Numbered from the stretch's first letter, positions 54,930 through 63,376 are shown. The stretch is 64,000 nucleotides of DNA from Pseudothioclava nitratireducens (GCF_029210495.1 NZ_JARGDK010000009.1:50144-114143); one strand, 5' to 3'. The notes: generated by a model from the sequence alone, not told the origin. Numbers and translations are program-made.

Positions 54930-55702
54930 CACGCGGCCCCCTCGACATTTGCGGCCCGCGCCAGCGCGCCTTCCAATACCGGGGCAAGGCGATCAGCCAT
55001 CTCGACCTGCGCCTCGGGCGTTGCGATTAGATCGTTGCGCAGCTCCAGCATGACATTGGCGATCCCCATCGGGGTCGCATGAAGCGCGAGGGTATGGGTG
55101 ACCTCATCGGCGGCGGAATAGGGTTCGTTCAGGCGCGTGACGAGCGGCGTACGCGCCTCGGCCTCGGCCAGAACGGCACGCGCCAGCGTGGGGTCGGCAT
55201 CGTGAATCACGCCCAGCTCGACCGCGCGAGGCTTCCCGGCATAGACGGGGGTGAAGCTGTGCACCGTGACCAGAACCGGATCGAGCCCCAGCGCCAGCCG
55301 CCGCGCGATCTCGGCCCGGACCGTCGCGTGGAAGGGGACATATAGCGCCTCGGTCCGCATCAGACGGGTCTCTGGCGCAAGCGCGCGGTTGCCGGGGATG
55401 TCATGGATCTCGGAGCGTTCGGCCATAGCACCCCGCGACTGGGGCGGGCGGTTCAGATCATAGATCAACCGCGAGGCCCCGGCATGGATCAGCACCGATC
55501 CAAGCCGCTCCGCCAATCCCCGCGCGAGCCCAAGCGCCCCCGGGTCCCACGCGATATGCGCCGCGCGCTGCGCATCACTCAGCCCAAGCGCGCCCCACGG
55601 CTCGGGAAAGGCGTTCGAAGCGTGCTCGCACACGATCACGCACCGCCCCGCAGCGTCGCGGTTCTCAATGGCAACAGCCAAAGGATGCGCGTGTCCCGTC
55701 AT
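54929..55702 (-). CDS. N-formylglutamate amidohydrolase-family hydrolase
   Basis: A 257-residue zinc hydrolase. CVIVCEHASNAFPEPWG, RLIYDLNRPPQS, VTVHSFTPVY and PLVTRLNEPYSAADEVTHTL are the landmarks of the HutG/NFGase family (PF05013). Instead of acting in histidine breakdown, it heads an operon with a gamma-glutamyl-ligase, ADH and ALDH, so it may cleave gamma-glutamyl or formyl amides. Start ATG 55702 follows the divergent regulatory region shared with the RpiR gene. Confidence 0.9.
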   Translation of the reverse strand: MTGHAHPLAVAIENRDAAGRCVIVCEHASNAFPEPWGALGLSDAQRAAHIAWDPGALGLARGLAERLGSVLIHAGASRLIYDLNRPPQSRGAMAERSEIHDIPGNRALAPETRLMRTEALYVPFHATVRAEIARRLALGLDPVLVTVHSFTPVYAGKPRAVELGVIHDADPTLARAVLAEAEARTPLVTRLNEPYSAADEVTHTLALHATPMGIANVMLELRNDLIATPEAQVEMADRLAPVLEGALARAANVEGAA

Positions 55703-55858
55703 GTCTCTCCCAGCGTCGATTCTGATTTTTGATCTTTTGATCAGGCTGTGCGCTGGAAACGTGTCTGTCAACATTATTTCAAAAATGAAAATTCTGTTAC
55801 AATCTGTTCTCTGGCGAGTCGCTTCCCGCGGAGCGCCCCGGATCGAAAGGTGCTCAAT
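55703..55858. promoter_or_regulatory. Divergent control region with RpiR-like palindrome
   Basis: Between the amidohydrolase operon and the rpiR gene. It holds the palindrome TTTCA-AAAA-TGAAA at 55777-55790 and a nearby direct repeat TTTTGATC-TTTTGATCA (about 55725-55742). RpiR-family operators often contain TTTC..GAAA half-sites, so this is the most likely binding site for the divergent regulator. Confidence 0.6.
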
Positions 55859-56731
55859 TTGGCGGCAGTCACGCAAACGATCGAAGACATGCTGCGCGGG
55901 TCCATCGACACGATGACCCGGGCCGAGCGGCAATTGGCGGGCCACATCCTGCGCCACTATCCAGTGGCGCTTCTGGGGTCGGTCACGCAGCTCGCAAAGG
56001 CCGCCGAGGTCAGTTCGCCTACGGTCGTCCGGCTCGCGCAGAAGATGGGGTTCGGCGGCTATCCGGGCCTGCAATCGGCCGTGCGCGACGAGGTCGAGGC
56101 GCGGCTCGAAAGCCCGCTGGCCAAGCATGACCGCTGGGCGGGCGACGCGCCCGATACGCATGTCCTCAACCGATTTGCCGATGCGGTGCTGGGCAACCTT
56201 CAGGCGACACTGGCCCAAATCGACCACGCGCAATTCGACGCGACCGCCCAACTGCTCGCCGATCCGGCCCGTAAGGTCTTTGCCACGGGCGGGCGGATTA
56301 CGCTCGCCATGGCGGAGTATTTCGTGGCCCATATGAAGGTGATCCGCTCGAACGTGGAACTCTTGCCTCCAGTCTCGAACGCCTGGCCGCCCGCACTTCT
56401 GGAAATGAAAGCCGGCGATGTGCTGCTCGTCTTCGACATCCGCCGCTACGAGAACAACGTGCTGCAACTCGTGGAGCTTGCTGCCGAGCAAGGGGCCGAG
56501 GTGATCCTGATCACCGACCCTTGGGTGAGCCCCGCCGCCGCCCATGCCCGCTACCGCTTCTCGGCTCAGATCGAGGTCCCCTCGGCCTGGGACTCGACGG
56601 TGGCCATTCAGGTGCTGGTCGAAACGCTGCTCTCGGCAGTGCAGTCGCTCACATGGTCGGAGACCGAGGCGCGAATGAAACGCCTCGAAGACCTCTACGC
56701 CCGCGCCCGGTTCTTCCGGGGGCGCAAGTAA
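55859..56731 (+). CDS. RpiR/MurR-family transcription regulator
   Basis: A 290-residue regulator with an N-terminal HTH (MTRAERQLAGHILRHYPVALLGSVTQLAKAAEVSSPTVVRLAQKMGFGGYPGLQ) and a C-terminal SIS-type ligand domain (KVFATGGRITLAMAEYFVAHM, VLLVFDIRRYENNVLQLVELAAEQGAEVILITD). The start is uncertain: TTG 55859 has GAAAGG 8 nt upstream; GTG 55850 is the alternative. It is divergent from the catabolic operon and probably controls it. Confidence 0.88.
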   Translation: MAAVTQTIEDMLRGSIDTMTRAERQLAGHILRHYPVALLGSVTQLAKAAEVSSPTVVRLAQKMGFGGYPGLQSAVRDEVEARLESPLAKHDRWAGDAPDTHVLNRFADAVLGNLQATLAQIDHAQFDATAQLLADPARKVFATGGRITLAMAEYFVAHMKVIRSNVELLPPVSNAWPPALLEMKAGDVLLVFDIRRYENNVLQLVELAAEQGAEVILITDPWVSPAAAHARYRFSAQIEVPSAWDSTVAIQVLVETLLSAVQSLTWSETEARMKRLEDLYARARFFRGRK

Positions 56732-56735
56732 GCCT

Positions 56736-56798
56736 TCCAATCGCGTCAAATATCCCGGGGGTGAATGGCGCTCTGCGCCAGAGGGGGCAGGGCCCCCT
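56736..56798 (+). repeat. Composite intergenic repeat, copy D
   Basis: TTCCAATCGCGTC-AAATATCCCGGGGGTGAA, then GGCGCTCTGCGCC and the hairpin AGGGGGC-AGG-GCCCCCT (56782-56798). It starts 5 nt after the rpiR stop and ends 14 nt before the end of the convergent ABC ATPase gene. Nearly identical to copy C at 23770. Confidence 0.78.
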
Positions 56799-56811
56799 CA
56801 CGGCTCGCCTT

Positions 56812-57858
56812 TCACCCCTCGATGACCAGAAGGTCGCCCGCGTCGATCCCCAACTCAACCCGATCCCCGACTTTCGGCGGCGCAATGCGGTTGGTGTTGA
56901 ACGTATCGAAGGCGAGCGATTGCCCACCCAGATCAGCGCGCAAGCGGATCACCGAGCCAAGGAAATCCACCTCGGTGATCGTCCCGCTCAGAGCGGTGTC
57001 ATGCGTGCCGCGCCCAAGGCTCACCATCTCGGGACGCAGGCCCAGCGTCGCGGTCGGGCCGGGCAGGGGCCGGTTCAGCGCGATCTCCGTCTGCCCAAGC
57101 GTCACCCGCCCGCTCGCCGGATCGAGAACCCGCGCTTCGAGCGTGTTCAGCGTGCCCACGAAATTTGCCACGAAGCGGGTGGCGGGGGCGTTGTAGATCT
57201 CGAACGGCGTGCCGACCTGATCCGCGATGCCCTCGTGCATCACCACGACCCGGTCCGACATCGACAGCGCCTCTTCCTGATCGTGGGTCACAAAGATCGT
57301 CGTGATGCCAAGGCGGCGCTGGATCTCGCGGATTTCGTTGCGCAAAGAAACGCGGATCTTGGCGTCGAGCGCCGAGAGCGGTTCATCGAGCAGCAGGACC
57401 TGCGGACGCGGCGCCAGCGCGCGGGCCAGCGCCACGCGCTGCTGCTGCCCGCCCGATAGTTGGAACGGATAGCGTCCGCCCAGATCCGACAACCCGATCA
57501 GGTCCAGCATCTCAGCCACGCGCGTGTCGATCTCAGATTTCGGAGTGCCCTTCACCTTGAGGCCAAAGCCCACATTCTGCGCAACCGTCAGGTTCGGGAA
57601 CAGCGCATAGGCCTGAAACACCATGCCGATATTGCGCTGGTTGGGCTTGAGGCGCACGACCTCTTGCCCGTCGATCCGGATTATGCCCGAGGAAGGCGTC
57701 TCGAACCCGGCCACCATGCGCAGCACGGTGGTCTTGCCGCAGCCCGATGGCCCGAGCAGCGAGATGAACTCGCCCTTCTCGACGCTCAGGTCGAAATCCT
57801 TCACGACGCGGTTCGCGCCAAAGGATTTCTCTAGGTTTTCAATCGTCAGAAAGGACAT
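56812..57858 (-). CDS. ABC transporter ATP-binding protein (PotA/FbpC-type)
   Basis: A 348-residue importer ATPase. Walker A GPSGCGKTT, signature LSGGQQQRVALARALA, Walker B VLLLDEPLSALD and a C-terminal TOBE domain (LGLRPEMVSLG..VDFLGSVIRLRADLGG). It shares the bases TGATG with the upstream permease gene, the last of a four-gene unit. The TOBE type is used for polyamines, iron, thiamine or phosphonates; substrate undetermined. Confidence 0.92.
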   Translation of the reverse strand: MSFLTIENLEKSFGANRVVKDFDLSVEKGEFISLLGPSGCGKTTVLRMVAGFETPSSGIIRIDGQEVVRLKPNQRNIGMVFQAYALFPNLTVAQNVGFGLKVKGTPKSEIDTRVAEMLDLIGLSDLGGRYPFQLSGGQQQRVALARALAPRPQVLLLDEPLSALDAKIRVSLRNEIREIQRRLGITTIFVTHDQEEALSMSDRVVVMHEGIADQVGTPFEIYNAPATRFVANFVGTLNTLEARVLDPASGRVTLGQTEIALNRPLPGPTATLGLRPEMVSLGRGTHDTALSGTITEVDFLGSVIRLRADLGGQSLAFDTFNTNRIAPPKVGDRVELGIDAGDLLVIEG

Positions 57859-58640
57859 CAGCCGGCCGCCTTGGTGTGTTTCGAGAAGCGCGTGACAAGC
57901 TGGAAGAGCCCCATACAGGCCCAGGTGATGGCAAATGCGATCACGGCCAGTGCAAAGGGCTCATAGGCCTTGTTCGCGCCCATGAGTTGCAGATAAGGCC
58001 CGAAGGCCGGTCGGTTCAGAAGCGCCGCCATGGTGAACTCGCCCATGACGATGGCGAAGGTCACGAAGGCGCCCGACAGCACCGCCACCAGCACGTTCGG
58101 CATGATGACGCGTGCGAGGATCAGCACCCAGCCTGCGCCAAGGCTCTGCGCCGCTTCGGTCAGCGTGCGCACGTCGATGGCCCTCAGCCCGGTATCGACC
58201 GCGCGATACATATAGGGCAGGGAAAGCGTCGAATACCCCATGAGCAGCAGGAAGTTGGTGCCCCAGAGCGAGCCTGTTAGCGGCAGCCAGCTTGAGGTGT
58301 TATACAGCCGGATATAGCCGAACACCGTGACGATGGCCGGGATCACCAGCGGCAGGAGCGTGATGAACTCGATCAGCGGCCGAATTTGGGGCAGGCGCAA
58401 CTGCACCCAAAAGGCCGTGGGCACCACCAGCAGCACGCCCACGGCGATGGTCATCAGCGACATGATCACCGAATAGCCGAAGGTTTGGCGGAATTGTGGG
58501 TCGGCAAGGACCTTTGCATAGGCGTCGAAGCTGTATTCTCCGCGTCGCATCGAGAGCGAAAACTCGGTCATGCCGATCAGCGGCAGGACAAAATAGGTGA
58601 CCCCGAGCAGCAAGATGGCCCAGGCTGCGAACTTCTTCAT
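57858..58640 (-). CDS. ABC transporter permease 2
   Basis: A 260-residue inner-membrane permease with six segments. The EAA-type loop is TLTEAAQSLGAGWVLILARVIMPNV. ATG 58640 overlaps the stop of the preceding permease (ATGA); a longer frame to 58958 has no support. PotC/ThiP-like layout. Confidence 0.9.
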   Translation of the reverse strand: MKKFAAWAILLLGVTYFVLPLIGMTEFSLSMRRGEYSFDAYAKVLADPQFRQTFGYSVIMSLMTIAVGVLLVVPTAFWVQLRLPQIRPLIEFITLLPLVIPAIVTVFGYIRLYNTSSWLPLTGSLWGTNFLLLMGYSTLSLPYMYRAVDTGLRAIDVRTLTEAAQSLGAGWVLILARVIMPNVLVAVLSGAFVTFAIVMGEFTMAALLNRPAFGPYLQLMGANKAYEPFALAVIAFAITWACMGLFQLVTRFSKHTKAAG

Positions 58641-59548
58641 TTGAGCCACCTCTCGGCGCGCAGCCGCAGCCAGATATAGATCACGTTGGCCGTCGCGGTG
58701 ACCACGATCATGCCAAGCGCCATCGCGTAGCCCAGATGCGGATTGCCCAGCACATCGCCCCGGATTTGCGCGAACAGCATGATCGGCACGATGTTGAGGC
58801 TCGACCCGGTGAGCGCGATTGCCGTGGCCACGGCGCCAAAGGCGTTGGCGAACAAAAGCGCGAAGGTGCCAAGGATCGAGGGGAACAGGATCGGCAGCGC
58901 GACCATGCGCCAATATTGCGCCCCCGTGGCGCCGAGCACCTGCGCCGCTTCGCGCCACTCGCGCTTCAGCCCGTCAATGGCGGGGGTGATGATCAGGATC
59001 ATCAGCGGGATCTGGAAGAACAGATAGGTAATCGTCAGGCCCCAGAAGGACAGGATGTTGAACCCCATCGCGCGCAGGTTGATGCCGAACTGCGTCTTGA
59101 GGAACACCGTCACAAGCCCCAGCGGCCCAAGCGTCGCAAGGAATGCGAAGGCCAGCGGCACGCCCGCGAAGTTGGAGGCCACCCCCGAGAAGGTCAGCAG
59201 CGGCGAGCGGATGCCTTTGGGCAGACCGCCAAGGATCACGGCGGCCGCCATCAGAAAGCCCACAAGGCAGCCAAGCGCCGAAGAGGCAACCGAGATTTTA
59301 ATAGAGATCCAGTAGCTGGACAGGATCGAAGGGGTGAACAGCCCCGCGATATTCTCGAAGGTAAAGCTGCCATCGGCGCGCTGAAACGCGCCAAAGACGA
59401 TCTTCATCGTGGGCGCGAACAGAAACAGGATCACGAAGGCCGCGAAGGGCAAGAGTCCGAGCCATGTCAGCGAGGGCCGGAACCGGCGCATCCGCGGCGG
59501 GGGCGCTGCGGGCTCTGCGTCGGGGGGGGCAAGAGAAGTTTCGGTCAC
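58637..59548 (-). CDS. ABC transporter permease 1
   Basis: A 303-residue permease with an N-terminal proline-rich cytoplasmic tail (PPDAEPAAPPPRMRR) and six membrane segments. The EAA loop reads EWREAAQVLGATGAQYWRMVALPILFPS. It is preceded by two hairpins that separate it from the binding-protein gene. Confidence 0.9.
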   Translation of the reverse strand: MTETSLAPPDAEPAAPPPRMRRFRPSLTWLGLLPFAAFVILFLFAPTMKIVFGAFQRADGSFTFENIAGLFTPSILSSYWISIKISVASSALGCLVGFLMAAAVILGGLPKGIRSPLLTFSGVASNFAGVPLAFAFLATLGPLGLVTVFLKTQFGINLRAMGFNILSFWGLTITYLFFQIPLMILIITPAIDGLKREWREAAQVLGATGAQYWRMVALPILFPSILGTFALLFANAFGAVATAIALTGSSLNIVPIMLFAQIRGDVLGNPHLGYAMALGMIVVTATANVIYIWLRLRAERWLK

Positions 59549-59587
59549 GCGGGTCTTTCAGTCGGTGAGGGACGAAGAAGGAGCCCC

Positions 59588-59634
59588 ACCCCGGCGCGAA
59601 ACCGGGGCGGGAGAGCGGGGCCAGTGGCCCCGCG
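59588..59634 (-). terminator. Two hairpins between the binding-protein and permease genes
   Basis: GCGGGGCC (59615-59622) pairs with GGCCCCGC (59626-59633), and CCCCGG (about 59590-59595) with CCGGGG (59602-59607). On the minus strand these follow the binding-protein stop within 10-50 nt. Such hairpins usually lower expression of permeases relative to the receptor. Confidence 0.6.
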
Positions 59635-59641
59635 CAAGGCG

Positions 59642-60757
59642 TTACTGAACGTTCGCGCCCACCACGGCATCCCAGCCGCCAGTGACCACTTCCTTATTGG
59701 CGTTCTGCTCGTCGATCGTCGGGAAATAGGCCGCCTCATAGGCTTCGGCCGGCGGCAGCGCGTCGAGCAGCTCTTGCGGGATCTTGCCCGCTGCCGACAT
59801 CGCGTTGAAGCGTGCCGGGTGGCAATACCCCTTGAGCCAGGCGGTCTGGCCCTCGTCGGAATAGAGATACTCCATCCACAGCTTGGCCGCGTTCGGATGC
59901 GGCGCATGGGCCGAGATGGCCTGAACATAGACACCCGCCGTCACGCCGGTTTTCGGCACGACGATGTCAACCGGCGGGTTGCCGTTCAGCTCATCACGCC
60001 ACGACAGCGCATTATAGTCCCACGCCAGAACGATCGGCGTCGCACCCTGCGCAAGCGTCCCGGCCTTGCCGATGACGGGGACGAAATTGCCGTTCTCGTT
60101 CAGGGTCTTGAAGAATTCGAGGCCCTTCTCGCCCGACTCCGCCCCGGCGGCGCCACCTGCGGCCATACCCGCCGCCAGAACGCCCATGATCGCCTGGCTC
60201 GAGGCGCGCGGGTCACCCGCAAGCGCGACTTGCCCGGCATATTCGGGCTTGGTCAGGTCGGCCCAGTCGGTGGGCGTGTTATCGACCAGATCCTTGTTCA
60301 CCATGAAGGACATGACGCCGTAATAGTCGCCATACCAGTAGCCATCGGGGTCTTTGATGCTTTCCGGGATCTCGTCCCAGGTGGCGACTTTGTAGGGCTG
60401 GATCAGCCCTTCGTCCTTGGCGGCGGGGCCGAAGGCGAGGCCCACGTCGATCACGTCGGGCGCCTGCGGGCCGGTGTTGCCGATATTGGCGCGGATCGCC
60501 TCAAGCTCGTCCGCCGAGCCCGCATCCGGGTTCAGCTCGTTCACGGTGATCTCGGGATACTTCGCCTTGAAGCCCGCGATCACATCGCCATAGCCGCACC
60601 AGCTATGGGGCAGGGCGATGGTGGTCAGCATGCCCTCTGCTTTTGCGGCAGCTTCCAGCGCGGCCATGTCCTGCGCCTGAACCATGGCGCTCGTGGCGAG
60701 CAGCGCCGCGACACCCGCGAGACCACCGGTCAGCCAGTGCTTTGTAGTCGTATTCAT
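59642..60757 (-). CDS. ABC transporter substrate-binding protein
   Basis: A 371-residue periplasmic receptor. Signal peptide (GGLAGVAALLATSAMVQA) then a PotD/SBP_bac_6-like protein: PHSWCGYGDVIAGFKAKYPEITVNELNPDAG, APDVIDVGLAFGPAAKDEGLIQPYKVATW, YWYGDYYGVMSFMVNKDLV, PIVLAWDYNALSWRDEL. First gene of the four-gene importer unit. Ligand unknown; a small amine, amino acid derivative or thiamine-like compound would fit the family. Confidence 0.9.
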   Translation of the reverse strand: MNTTTKHWLTGGLAGVAALLATSAMVQAQDMAALEAAAKAEGMLTTIALPHSWCGYGDVIAGFKAKYPEITVNELNPDAGSADELEAIRANIGNTGPQAPDVIDVGLAFGPAAKDEGLIQPYKVATWDEIPESIKDPDGYWYGDYYGVMSFMVNKDLVDNTPTDWADLTKPEYAGQVALAGDPRASSQAIMGVLAAGMAAGGAAGAESGEKGLEFFKTLNENGNFVPVIGKAGTLAQGATPIVLAWDYNALSWRDELNGNPPVDIVVPKTGVTAGVYVQAISAHAPHPNAAKLWMEYLYSDEGQTAWLKGYCHPARFNAMSAAGKIPQELLDALPPAEAYEAAYFPTIDEQNANKEVVTGGWDAVVGANVQ

Positions 60758-61050
60758 AGATCAACTCCCCATTGAGTATCTGAGCCAGCGCGGGTTGGCC
60801 GCGCGTGACGCACTTACGCGCCTTATTGTGACAGTCTCGCGACATGGCGCCTTGTCCGGCAAATCTTTTGACCGGCTGGGCAAGATTTGCCCGATTCTGA
60901 GGTTCGCGCAACAATTCCGTTACAACCCCGTTACATTGCCTGTGCCTTGCCCGGAAAAGTGGCGTTGCCGGGGGCAGGCATGTTCTGGTCATTGCGCAGG
61001 GATGACAGAATCCCCGCGCTGTGTCAGCATGCAGGGAAAGGAGGACCGCC
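60758..61050. other. Promoter-bearing spacer between the ABC operon and the monooxygenase gene
   Basis: About 290 bp with no convincing gene. It holds the divergent promoters. CGTTACAACCCCGTTACAT and AAAGGAGGA at 61036-61045 (ribosome-binding site of the monooxygenase gene) stand out; otherwise nothing recognisable. Confidence 0.5.
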
Positions 61051-61368
61051 ATGACCGAAATCACCAAGGATTTCAACGGGCAGACTGTGATCTGCACCTT
61101 CGAAATGACCCCGGCCACCGCGAGTGAACTGATGGAGGCGCTTCAGGACGCCTATGAGCATTGTATCCGCCACCAGCCCGGATTTCTGGGCGCGGGGCTG
61201 CATATGAACGATGCCCAGACCCGGATCGCCAACTATTCCAAATGGGAGAAGCGCGGCGATTATCAGGCGATGCTGCGCACCCCCGAGATGATCGAGCGCA
61301 ATCGCAAGATCAATCAGCTCTGCCGCAGCTTCGAGCCGGTTATGTATGATGTGATGGACAATTTCTGA
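61051..61368 (+). CDS. Antibiotic biosynthesis monooxygenase (ABM)-domain protein
   Basis: A 105-residue ferredoxin-like fold protein. TFEMTPATASELMEALQDAYEHCIRHQPGFLGAGLHMNDAQTRIANYSKWEK is a typical ABM/quinol-monooxygenase sequence. ATG 61051 has AAAGGAGGA upstream. Function within this family is variable. Confidence 0.85.
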   Translation: MTEITKDFNGQTVICTFEMTPATASELMEALQDAYEHCIRHQPGFLGAGLHMNDAQTRIANYSKWEKRGDYQAMLRTPEMIERNRKINQLCRSFEPVMYDVMDNF

Positions 61369-61471
61369 ACCTCTATCGGACAGCCGGAGCCCGCGCCTGC
61401 CACGGGGGCTTTAAAGACGTGCAATTCAGGGCGACTCACCCTATGCTGCAACGCAGCATCGGGGGATTTGT

Positions 61472-62101
61472 ATGTCGGGACTGGTAATCACGGTGGCCCA
61501 GCAGAAGGGCGGCGCGGGCAAGACGACGCTCGCGGTCAATCTGGCGGTCGCGCTCTTGCGCGAAGGGCGCTCGGTCGCGCTGCTCGACACCGACCCGCAA
61601 GGGTCGCTGGGGCGCTGGTTCATGCAACGCCGCGAGGCGCTGGGTGAGGCGGGGCTTGAATTCTCGACCTCCTCGGCCTGGGGTGTCAGCTACGAATGCG
61701 AAAAGCTGCGCAAGCAGGTCGATGTGGTCATCATCGACACCCCGCCCAAAGTGGACAGCGATCTGCGCCCGGCCCTGCGCGAGGCGGACCTGATCCTCGT
61801 GCCAGTCGCGGCAAGCCATGTCGATCTCTGGGCGACCGAAGGGGTGCTCGATCTGGCCCGGCGCGAGGGGAAACGCCCGAAGATCGTCCTGAACCGGACC
61901 AAGTCCAAGACCCGTCTGGGCGATCAGGTGCGCGATGCCGCAACGCAGCTCGAGGCGGACCTCGTCGAGGTCACACTTGGCCACCGCGTGGTCTTTGCGG
62001 AAACGCTGGGGCAGGGGCTGGGTGTGCTTGAAGCGCCGCGCAAAGGGGCCGGTCACGCCGAGGTGACCGCCCTCCTTCATGCGCTGCTCAATCTCGAATG
62101 A
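61472..62101 (+). CDS. Orphan ParA-family ATPase
   Basis: A 209-residue Walker-type partition ATPase: deviant Walker A QQKGGAGKTT, LLDTDPQGSLGRW (A'), VVIIDTPPKVDSD (B) and VLNRTKSKTRLGDQV. No ParB gene or parS-like palindrome is adjacent and there is no N-terminal HTH, so it is the short type used for positioning protein clusters or by plasmids and orphan loci. It is convergent with the Dnr/Fnr-like gene, which ends one base downstream. Confidence 0.88.
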   Translation: MSGLVITVAQQKGGAGKTTLAVNLAVALLREGRSVALLDTDPQGSLGRWFMQRREALGEAGLEFSTSSAWGVSYECEKLRKQVDVVIIDTPPKVDSDLRPALREADLILVPVAASHVDLWATEGVLDLARREGKRPKIVLNRTKSKTRLGDQVRDAATQLEADLVEVTLGHRVVFAETLGQGLGVLEAPRKGAGHAEVTALLHALLNLE

Positions 62102-62803
62102 TCAGCCCGTATAGGCAAGGCTGCCCGCATCGTCATGGATCAACGCGTCGAGCGCGGCGGGATCGCTGATCTCGATTTCCTCGCGCCCCGATCGCACGCC
62201 GTGGCCTTTCAGCCGACCAAGTGCGCGCGACAGGCTCTCGGGTTTTATTCCGAGATAAGACGCGACCAGCCCTTTCTCGAACGGCAGCAGCACGACCAGT
62301 CGTCCCTCACGCAGCCGGGCGTGGCGGCGCAGGAAGCAGCCGACGCGCTGAATCGCGGTCTGGCATTTCAGCGACTCGAGTTGCTCGTTCAGGGAATCGA
62401 TCTGATCGAAGGAATTCGTCAGCAGGATGCGCCCGAAATCGGGATCGGAGGCGATCGCCTCGCGCAGCAGGGCGGCGGGGATACACAGCACCGTCGCCTC
62501 CGAGGCCGCATCGGCCCCGGTCTGGTGTTGCCCGTCGCGCAGGCAATCGGCAAAGGCCAGCGTCTCGCCCGCAGTATGCATGCGGATGATGGCTTCGGAG
62601 CCATTGGGCAGAATGCGATACAATTTGATCCAGCCGAACACGATCACAAAACACTGGTCCGCATGGGTTTCATGCAGAAAAAGGCTGTCGCTGCGGTCGA
62701 GGCGCCGCAGGCTTGCGGACTCAACCAGTAGTTTTCTTGTATCCGGTCTGGCCTTGGACAGGACGGGGCACCGTTGTGCCGCGTGGGTCAGGTCGGGTTT
62801 CAT
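62102..62803 (-). CDS. Crp/Fnr-family regulator, Dnr/Nnr-like
   Basis: A 233-residue regulator with a cyclic-nucleotide-type sensor barrel (residues ~30-130) and a C-terminal winged helix. The recognition helix reads KPESLSRALGRLKGHG with the ExxSR pattern of FNR/Dnr proteins that read TTGAY-N4-RTCAA sites. The N-terminal cluster of cysteines of FNR is absent, so it is more like Dnr/Nnr (nitric oxide or redox) than FNR. ATG 62803. A matching site lies upstream, suggesting control by itself or by FnrL. Confidence 0.85.
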   Translation of the reverse strand: MKPDLTHAAQRCPVLSKARPDTRKLLVESASLRRLDRSDSLFLHETHADQCFVIVFGWIKLYRILPNGSEAIIRMHTAGETLAFADCLRDGQHQTGADAASEATVLCIPAALLREAIASDPDFGRILLTNSFDQIDSLNEQLESLKCQTAIQRVGCFLRRHARLREGRLVVLLPFEKGLVASYLGIKPESLSRALGRLKGHGVRSGREEIEISDPAALDALIHDDAGSLAYTG

Positions 62804-62862
62804 GTTCGCGCTCCAGCAAAGATTGGAACGTCCTTGGATGCAGCGAATCCGCATGCGTTACT

Positions 62863-62876
62863 TTGACACAGGTCAA
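62863..62876. promoter_or_regulatory. FNR/Dnr-type box
   Basis: TTGAC-ACAG-GTCAA, a perfect inverted repeat of the TTGAY-N4-RTCAA class, centred about 66 bp before the Crp/Fnr-like start. It lies between that gene and the DUF218 gene, whose end is at 62900. Confidence 0.8.
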
Positions 62877-62899
62877 TTTCGCCCAATCGGTCAGGAATT

Positions 62900-63376
62900 T
62901 CATCGAATGGTCATATGCCAGACCATCTTGATCAGGGCCGCCGACTCGCGCAGATGGGCCCGCAGCCTTGCACCTTTTGCAACGGCGGTGGCGGGCGGTC
63001 CCTCGCTTTGGGCGCGCAGTCCAAGGTGGCGCGCAATCAGCCGCGCTCGCAACTGGTGGTAGCGGTCGGTCACGAGGATGACCGGACCCAGATCAGGGCA
63101 GATCGCACGCGCATGGGCTATATTTTCCCACGTGTTGACAGAGCGGTCCTCGCACAGGATGGCGTCCTCGGGGACCCCGCCTTCGCGCAGAATGCGGGCC
63201 ATCACCTCGGCCTCGCTTGGCGGGTGCCGACCCATGCCGCCACAACAGATGATCCGGTCCACGCGCCCGGCGCGCCAGAGGTCCAGCGCGTGTCGGGTGC
63301 GCCGTTCCAGCGTGGGCGAGGGGCGCCCGCCGGGCCAGACCGCCGCGCCGAGGATCAAGGCCGTTCGAAGCGTCAT
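62900..63376 (-). CDS. DUF218/YdcF-like protein
   Basis: A 158-residue protein of the DUF218 (YdcF/ElyC) fold. ALILGAAVWPGGRPSPTLERRTRHALDLWRAGRVDRIICCGGMG and the later ENIAHARAI, VTDRYHQLRARLIARHLGL are its landmarks. No membrane segment, shorter than ElyC/SanA. Its function is unknown. It is divergent from the rhodanese-like gene. Confidence 0.85.
   Translation of the reverse strand: MTLRTALILGAAVWPGGRPSPTLERRTRHALDLWRAGRVDRIICCGGMGRHPPSEAEVMARILREGGVPEDAILCEDRSVNTWENIAHARAICPDLGPVILVTDRYHQLRARLIARHLGLRAQSEGPPATAVAKGARLRAHLRESAALIKMVWHMTIR

Noticed and set aside
54929..55702. Assignment of the amidohydrolase as hutG of histidine breakdown
   Set aside because: No hutH, hutU, hutI or hutF is in the window; the operon context points elsewhere.
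58736..60775. A plus-strand open frame of about 680 codons opposite the ABC importer genes
   Set aside because: Shadow of permease and binding-protein genes; amino-acid composition typical of antisense frames.
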